Assembly: GCA_029932795.1 (NCBI GenBank)
Contig: JAOZPL010000026.1
Span: 1 to 12,233 of the forward strand
Source of the DNA: Candidatus Zixiibacteriota bacterium
GTDB lineage: Bacteria; Zixibacteria; MSB-5A5; GN15; FEB-12
DNA length: 12,233 nucleotides
Reading direction: 5' to 3'
Position numbers and translations under genes: made by a program. The notes below the pieces were generated by a model that was not told the DNA's origin, did no database searches, and saw only the letters and a list, made by a program, of their open reading frames with translations. Position 1 is the stretch's first letter, and every line of letters starts with the position of its first letter. Below are positions 7,824-12,233 of the stretch, in pieces.

Positions 7824-10244
7824 ATGAGTGTTACTCCTCACAGAGCATCTCTGTCACACACGGCAACGGTGGCGATCTGCGGCAATCCTAATTGCGGCAA
7901 AACGACAATCTTCAACGGCATTACCGGCTTACGACAGAAGGTAGCTAACTATCCCGGCGTGACAGTTGAAAAAGTCACCGGCCACTTTCAGGTTCCTTCT
8001 TATCCCGATTTGAAACTTACCCTTGTCGATATACCCGGCTCATATTCGCTGGCGGCATTATCCCCTGACGAATACATCGCCGCCCGGGCAATGTTCGGTG
8101 GCTTCGATGGCGAGGCACGGCCGGATCTGATTATCTGTGTTATCGATGCCACCAACCTGGAGCGTGGCCTTTACTTCCTCTTTCAGGTTCTTCAGATCGG
8201 TCAGCCGGTAGTGGTTGCCCTGAACATGATTGATGTAGTTCTAAGGCGAGGCCAGAGGATACACGCCAATAAGCTGTCCCGGTTACTGGGGGGTATCCCG
8301 GTCGTCCCGGTTGTGGGCAATCGGGGTACGGGTATCAATAAGCTGAAGAAGGCGGTTGCCGAGACGCTCGAATCACCCGGGTCAGCCAAGCGTGACTGGT
8401 ATGATCCTTTGACGGAGGAGGTCCTTACTGAGTTGATGGCCATCTCAGATGAAGGGAACCACACCAAGGCCGAGTATCTTCGCATTCTCTTTGACAAGGG
8501 TGGTCCGGCAGAGAGAGAGTTCCTGCGTGGGGAATATGGACGCAAACGCGCCGTTCTTGACATAGGAAGAAAAAGGCTGACGGATCACTTCGGATCGTTA
8601 TCCGCTGCGGAAACGGCTCCCCTAACGTCCAAGGCAGCCGATCTGTGCCATCAGGTGCTGACTGTCAAGCCGGTAAGGAGGCGTTCTGCAGCTGAGCGGG
8701 CTGATCGCGTGCTTCTGCACCCGTTGTTCGGACTGGTCATTCTGGTTCTGGTGGTGACACTGATATTTCAGTCGATTTTCACGCTGGCCCAACCGTTGAT
8801 GAACCTCATCGATAGTCTCTTCACCGATCTTGCCACACAGGTGGATTTGGTGATGACGGAGGGTCCGCTGCAGTCGCTGCTGGTGGACGGGGTCATCGGA
8901 GGTGTTGGTTCCGTGCTCATTTTCATTCCCCAGATCGTCATCCTGTTTCTGTTTGTTGCTATTCTGGAAGACTCCGGCTACATGCCACGGGCGGCATTTC
9001 TGGTCGATCGCATTTTCCGGTGGTGCGGCTTGTCCGGCAAGTCGTTTATTCCCATGCTTTCTTCCTTCGCCTGTGCTGTACCGGGGATTATGGCTACGCG
9101 GACAATTGAGAACCGGAAACTCCGGTTTCTTACAATCATGGTGGCACCGCTAATGAGTTGTTCGGCACGGCTGCCGGTGTACACTATCATGATTGTCGCC
9201 TTTATTCCTTACCGGTCGTATCTGGGCCTCTTTAATTCGCAGGGACTGGTGCTGGCCAGCATGTATCTGCTTGGCATACTTGTCGCTGCAATCGTGTCCA
9301 TTATTCTCAGCAAGACAGTTCTCCGGCCCGAGCCCGGAAGTTTCCTTATGGAGATGCCTGCCTACAGAATCCCCACCCCCCGGTCGGTGTTCCTCCGGGT
9401 GTTTAATGGTGTCTGGTTGTTTGTCCTGCGGGCGGGAACAATTATCCTGGCGATTATGGTACTCATCTGGGCTCTCAGTTACTACCCTCGCTCAGAGCAG
9501 ATCGCACATGATTTCGAGTCCAGCCGAAGAAGTATGGCCGAAACCCACATGACCCAACTGGCTTCATTAGAAGAGCGCCTGTCTGTTATTGCAGCCGACC
9601 AATCCGAAAGCAAACGGGCCGCAATCGAGAATCTGGAACAACGGGTTTCGACGGCAACATCCGAGCCGGAGCTTGCCGCCATCCAAGCTGAATATCTGGC
9701 CGGCGTACCCGGAGACAGCATCCTGGTGTGGCTGATAGTCCAGCAGAAAAGGGTAACCCTTTCATACGAGCGAGAGTTGCTGGCACTTAGCAACGAGCAA
9801 GCTGGGGCCAGCCTTCGCAATTCCTATTTTGGCCGGATAGGCCGGCACGTGGAACCACTCTTTGGACCTCTTGGGTGGGATTGGCGGATCACGATGGCGG
9901 CGCTGGCCTCGTTTCCGGCTCGAGAGGTGATTGTCGCCACGCTGGGGACAATTTTTAATCTCGGCAGCGAGGTGGATGAAGCCTCGTCCTCTTTGATCGA
10001 TAAGATGCGTCAGGCGACATGGGAAGAAGGTCCGCGAATGGGAGAGCCGCTCTTTACGCCGGCGGTGGCACTGTCCATCATGGTCTTTTTTGCTCTCTGT
10101 TGCCAGTGTGGTGCCACGCTGGTAGTTATATACAAGGAGACCAACGGCTGGCTGTACCCGTTAGCGAGCTTTGTGTACATGACGGTGCTGGCCTATCTGG
10201 CAGCCATCGTGGTGTATCAGGTTTTCTCAGGGTTGGGTGCTTAA
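7824..10244 (+). CDS. feoB: FeoB, GTP-dependent ferrous iron transporter
   Basis: An 806-residue inner-membrane Fe(II) permease. The N-terminal G domain shows G1 GNPNCGKT (20-27), G2 GVTVE (45-49), G3 DIPG (69-72), G4 NMID (134-137) and a G5-like VVGNRGTG (163-170). A helical linker domain (about 200-290) precedes the membrane region, which holds the Gate/core motifs FACAVPGIMATRTIENRK (about 413-430) and APLMSCSARLPVY (about 442-454, with the conserved Cys), then SFPAREVIVATLGTIFNLG and a C-terminal CCQCGATLVVIYKETNGW. Between SYYPR and SYFGRIGRHVEPLF (about 555-666) sits a charged insert of about 110 residues with heptad-like Leu/Glu/Arg spacing, probably coiled coil. It starts 21 bases after feoA with no good ribosome site, suggesting coupling, and its TAA overlaps the next ATG. 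Confidence 0.98.
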   Translation: MSVTPHRASLSHTATVAICGNPNCGKTTIFNGITGLRQKVANYPGVTVEKVTGHFQVPSYPDLKLTLVDIPGSYSLAALSPDEYIAARAMFGGFDGEARPDLIICVIDATNLERGLYFLFQVLQIGQPVVVALNMIDVVLRRGQRIHANKLSRLLGGIPVVPVVGNRGTGINKLKKAVAETLESPGSAKRDWYDPLTEEVLTELMAISDEGNHTKAEYLRILFDKGGPAEREFLRGEYGRKRAVLDIGRKRLTDHFGSLSAAETAPLTSKAADLCHQVLTVKPVRRRSAAERADRVLLHPLFGLVILVLVVTLIFQSIFTLAQPLMNLIDSLFTDLATQVDLVMTEGPLQSLLVDGVIGGVGSVLIFIPQIVILFLFVAILEDSGYMPRAAFLVDRIFRWCGLSGKSFIPMLSSFACAVPGIMATRTIENRKLRFLTIMVAPLMSCSARLPVYTIMIVAFIPYRSYLGLFNSQGLVLASMYLLGILVAAIVSIILSKTVLRPEPGSFLMEMPAYRIPTPRSVFLRVFNGVWLFVLRAGTIILAIMVLIWALSYYPRSEQIAHDFESSRRSMAETHMTQLASLEERLSVIAADQSESKRAAIENLEQRVSTATSEPELAAIQAEYLAGVPGDSILVWLIVQQKRVTLSYERELLALSNEQAGASLRNSYFGRIGRHVEPLFGPLGWDWRITMAALASFPAREVIVATLGTIFNLGSEVDEASSSLIDKMRQATWEEGPRMGEPLFTPAVALSIMVFFALCCQCGATLVVIYKETNGWLYPLASFVYMTVLAYLAAIVVYQVFSGLGA

Positions 10245-10417
10245 TGGAGCTCTTCTGGCAGAATACCGGTGTTCTGGCGGCTGTCGCCCTTGCGGTTGTG
10301 TACCTGGCCCGGCGTTTGGTTCTTCGGAGGAGGATGAAATCCGGCTGTGCTAACTGCATGTTTGCCAGAGCAGTGCGGCAGTGCGGCGAGCAAGCGCCCC
10401 GGAATGCTCCCAGATGA
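10244..10417 (+). CDS. Small FeoB-associated Cys-rich membrane protein
   Basis: A 57-residue protein whose ATG shares its A with the feoB stop (TAATG), the mark of translational coupling. One membrane helix (about 6-22, VLAAVALAVVYLA) is followed by a strongly basic stretch (RRLVLRRRMK) and a Cys-containing tail with C35, C38 and C47 (GCANC, then RQCGEQ). This matches the size, place and layout of the FeoB-associated Cys-rich membrane proteins (Pfam FeoB_associated), which lie after feoB in many genomes and may bind or deliver iron or play a FeoC-like part; the function is not settled in the family. By the positive-inside rule the Cys tail is cytoplasmic. The longer open frame starting at 10019 is only an extension into feoB. 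The call rests on context plus pattern. Confidence 0.77.
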   Translation: MELFWQNTGVLAAVALAVVYLARRLVLRRRMKSGCANCMFARAVRQCGEQAPRNAPR

Positions 10418-10419
10418 AA

Positions 10420-10447
10420 TTGACTTTTACCATCGAGCTGGTATACT
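10420..10447 (+). promoter_or_regulatory. Sigma70-type promoter of the ecfT-truA unit
   Basis: TTGACT (10420-10425) and TATACT (10442-10447) are 16 bases apart, each five of six to consensus. The predicted start near 10454 leaves a leader of about 12 bases before the ATG at 10466. This is the best promoter in the window and suggests ecfT-truA is transcribed independently of the feo operon; no terminator lies between, so feo read-through remains possible. Confidence 0.68.
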
Positions 10448-10465
10448 ATAAGTTTTAGGGGCATA

Positions 10466-11272
10466 ATGTTGTTGCCTTCTGGTGCCATACTGCTGGGACA
10501 GTATCGTCCGCTGGACTCGTTCCTCCACCGGCTTGACGCCCGGGCCAAGATTCCCCCGATCATTCTGATCATGGTCCTCGGCCTGCTGACCGATTCATTT
10601 GCGTTCTACCTCATTATCCTGTTTGCTTTGCTGCTCGGGCTGGTTGGGTCAGGAGTCAATCTGAAAACGCTGGTTCGTAATTTCCAGCCGGTGCTGATTA
10701 TTGTAGCCGTAACTTTTGTCTATCATCTTGTTTTTTCCGGGAGAGGAACGCCGGTGCTGGTTGAACTGTTTGGTTTTGCCGTTACCTCCGGTGCTCTGGC
10801 AAGTGCAGCTTTTTTCTCCCTGAGACTGATTCTCTTTCTGGGTATTGCCTTCCTGGTCACACTGACCAACTCGCCATCGGAGCTGGCCGAGGCTCTGGCC
10901 CAACTGCTGGCGCCGCTCAAGAGAATACGGGTGCCGGTTGATGATCTCGGTCTTATTCTCTTTATCGCGCTCCGTTTCATCCCTATCCTTTATCAGGAGT
11001 TCACAGCTATCAAACAAGCCCAGATGATTCGCGGTGTCAGTTTCACCGGTTCGCTCGTTGATCGTATTCGCAAGACGACAAGTATCCTGATTCCGGTTTT
11101 TGTGGCGGCTATCAATCGGGCCGATGATCTCGCACTGGCGATGGAGGCACGGGGCTACCGGAGCGGTTGTCCGAGGACATTCTACACCCGGGCAATGTTC
11201 GGGAAGCGCGAGTGGATTTTCATGCTGACAAGCGGCCTGATGGTAAGCCTGCTGTTTTCTCTAACACGGTGA
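10466..11272 (+). CDS. ecfT: EcfT/CbiQ-family transmembrane subunit of an ECF-type ABC transporter
   Basis: A 268-residue polytopic membrane protein. It begins with the family's N-terminal SFLHRLDARAKI (18-29), has hydrophobic helices at about 30-60, 72-90, 105-132 and a C-terminal one near 251-265, and carries the two cytoplasmic coupling motifs: QAQMIRG (184-190) and MEARGYR (226-232), the Ala-Arg-Gly signatures that contact the ATPase subunits. EcfT joins a substrate-binding S component to EcfA ATPases to import vitamins or, as CbiQ, cobalt or nickel. No ATPase or S component is in the window, so the substrate cannot be named; it may use a shared energising module encoded elsewhere. AGGGG lies four bases before the ATG, a tight spacing. 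The stop codon lies two bases before the truA ATG. A role in metal uptake suggested by the feo genes is speculation. Confidence 0.92.
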   Translation: MLLPSGAILLGQYRPLDSFLHRLDARAKIPPIILIMVLGLLTDSFAFYLIILFALLLGLVGSGVNLKTLVRNFQPVLIIVAVTFVYHLVFSGRGTPVLVELFGFAVTSGALASAAFFSLRLILFLGIAFLVTLTNSPSELAEALAQLLAPLKRIRVPVDDLGLILFIALRFIPILYQEFTAIKQAQMIRGVSFTGSLVDRIRKTTSILIPVFVAAINRADDLALAMEARGYRSGCPRTFYTRAMFGKREWIFMLTSGLMVSLLFSLTR

Positions 11273-11274
11273 AT

Positions 11275-12027
11275 ATGGCCGAGCGGAATATCAGGATCAT
11301 TATTGAATACAACGGCACCCCCTTTGCCGGCTGGCAGTCCCAGATTAACCAGAGAACGGTTCAGGATGAGCTACTGGACGCTATTCACAGGACGACCGGC
11401 GTCAGAGTGAACCTGATCGGTGCGGGCCGGACCGATGCCGGTGTCCACGCGCTCGGACAAGTCGCTAATTTCCGGATTGACCACCGGCTTCAACCGGAAC
11501 GGTACCGAGAGGCGCTCAATTTCTATCTCCCCGACGATATCCGGATCAAGGAGTCGGCGGAGGTACCGCTTGAGTTCCACGCCAGGCGGGATGCACGATT
11601 TCGGCGGTATCGCTATCTGGTCGGGTGTGAACAGTCGGCAATTTATCGTAATCTTCGCTGGTACCAGAGAGGCCTCGATCTTTCGCTGCTGAATTCGGCC
11701 GCCGGACTGGTTGTCGGCCGACACGATTTTTCTCCGTTTTGTGTGGTCGCATCCCGCAAGGAGAATAATGACTGCCGGATCGATCACTCCTGCTGGCGCC
11801 GGATTGGCTCGCTGCTGGTGTACGAAATCAGAGGCAATCGGTTTCTGCACGGCATGGTGCGTTCACTTGTGGGCTCCATGACTAACCTCGCTAAGGTCTC
11901 CAGGGATCACAACCTGCAAAACTTGACTTTGGAACAATTTAAGGATATTTTGGACGTTCCCGGGAAGAACCGGATACCGTTCACGGCGCCGGCTCACGGG
12001 CTGTATCTCGTTGCTGTGGGCTATTGA
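11275..12027 (+). CDS. truA: tRNA pseudouridine(38-40) synthase TruA
   Basis: A 250-residue enzyme of usual TruA length that converts uridines 38, 39 and 40 in the tRNA anticodon arm to pseudouridine. Visible motifs: N-terminal EYNGTPFAGWQSQ (11-23), catalytic GAGRTDAGVHALGQV (49-63) with nucleophile D54, FHARRDARFRRYRY in the middle, GNRFLHGMVRSLVGSM (the conserved FLHxMVR stretch) and the C-terminal APAHGLYLVAVGY. All core elements are intact. I chose ATG 11275, two bases after the ecfT stop; an upstream in-frame GTG at 11167 would add 36 residues lying wholly inside ecfT and matching nothing in TruA. There is no good ribosome site, so translation is probably coupled to ecfT. The next gene begins 15 bases after its stop. 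Confidence 0.97.
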   Translation: MAERNIRIIIEYNGTPFAGWQSQINQRTVQDELLDAIHRTTGVRVNLIGAGRTDAGVHALGQVANFRIDHRLQPERYREALNFYLPDDIRIKESAEVPLEFHARRDARFRRYRYLVGCEQSAIYRNLRWYQRGLDLSLLNSAAGLVVGRHDFSPFCVVASRKENNDCRIDHSCWRRIGSLLVYEIRGNRFLHGMVRSLVGSMTNLAKVSRDHNLQNLTLEQFKDILDVPGKNRIPFTAPAHGLYLVAVGY

Positions 12028-12042
12028 AACAGGGTATGACAA

Positions 12043-12233
12043 ATGAAATTCTTTATCGACACTGCCAATCTTGAAGCTATCAAGGAAGCAGCCGCGATGG
12101 GTGTGCTAGACGGAGTTACCACTAATCCATCGCTGGCGGCAAAAGAGACAGCGCCTTACCGCGAGATCCTGGTTGAGATCTGCAAAGTTGTCTCCGGGCC
12201 GGTTTCCGCAGAAGTGCTGGCTACCGATACTGA
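12043..12233 (+). CDS. fsa: Fructose-6-phosphate aldolase / transaldolase-like protein, N-terminal part (3' end beyond window)
   Basis: Sixty-three codons are visible before the right edge. The start MKFFIDTANLEAIKEA and DGVTTNPSLAAK are the N-terminal signature of the small (about 215-220 residue) TalC/FSA-type transaldolases: D6, T26 and N28 sit at the family's active-site positions. The Schiff-base lysine (near 85) lies outside the window. The family either transfers dihydroxyacetone units in the pentose phosphate pathway or cleaves fructose 6-phosphate; the visible part cannot decide between them. AGGG at 12031-12034 stands eight bases before the ATG and supports the start. It lies 15 bases after truA on the same strand, so it is probably the third gene of the ecfT-truA transcript. 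Confidence 0.92.
   Translation, partial: MKFFIDTANLEAIKEAAAMGVLDGVTTNPSLAAKETAPYREILVEICKVVSGPVSAEVLATDT

Noticed and set aside
10019..10243. Upstream part of the open frame that ends with the small Cys-rich protein
   Set aside because: It is out of frame within the strongly conserved feoB 3' end; only the part from ATG 10244 has a membrane helix and cysteines.
10415..10423. TGAAATTGA shared with 6981-6989, considered as a common operator of both promoters
   Set aside because: Here it overlaps the small gene's stop codon and the -35, and no mirrored half follows; nine shared bases can arise by chance.
11167..11274. In-frame upstream GTG that would lengthen TruA by 36 residues
   Set aside because: It lies wholly within ecfT, has no ribosome site and the added residues match nothing in TruA; ATG 11275 gives the usual length.
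11371..11850. 159-residue antisense open frame inside truA
   Set aside because: It overlaps the conserved catalytic part of truA and has no family features.

Overview
The window reads as bacterial chromosome from a diderm with a large secretome. Two adjacent exoproteases end in the NYPNPFNPTT-type C-terminal sorting domain (type IX secretion style, FlgD-Ig-like fold). That domain is typical of the Bacteroidetes/FCB superphylum and its candidate phyla, such as Zixibacteria or Latescibacteria. An uncultured FCB lineage is my best guess; there is no rRNA or other decisive marker. Every gene but the first is on the + strand.

Layout. (1) 1-826, minus strand: the N-terminal part of a polytopic GT39/ArnT-like glycosyltransferase that runs off the left edge. 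(2) 827-1085: a divergent intergenic region. (3) 1086-6843: two large secreted proteases in tandem, an S8 subtilase and an M6 (immune-inhibitor-A type) metalloprotease, each with a signal peptide and a C-terminal sorting domain, closed by a strong intrinsic terminator at 6870-6900. (4) 6954-10417: a ferrous-iron uptake operon made of a Fur-family regulator, FeoA with an Arg/His-rich N-terminal tail, FeoB, and a 57-residue FeoB-associated Cys-rich membrane protein whose start overlaps the feoB stop codon. A putative promoter and a Fur-box-like palindrome lie just ahead of the regulator, so the operon probably controls itself by iron. (5) 10420-12233: a second promoter, then an EcfT/CbiQ-type transporter membrane subunit, truA, and the start of a fructose-6-phosphate aldolase/transaldolase-like gene cut by the right edge.

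How the genes work together. The proteases probably go to the cell surface or medium through one export route and degrade extracellular protein. The feo block is a compact regulator-plus-transporter unit: FeoB is the GTP-dependent Fe(II) channel, FeoA and the small Cys-rich protein are accessories, and the Fur-family protein is the likely sensor. The last block looks like housekeeping. The ecfT-truA adjacency recalls the ecfA-ecfA-ecfT-truA order of Firmicutes, but the ATPase genes are missing here.

I see no clearly new defence or mobile system, and no CRISPR, tRNA, IS or attachment site. The most useful less obvious items are the two edge-truncated genes, the small feoB-linked gene, the candidate Fur operator, the FeoA tail, the FeoB coiled-coil insert and the unpartnered EcfT.
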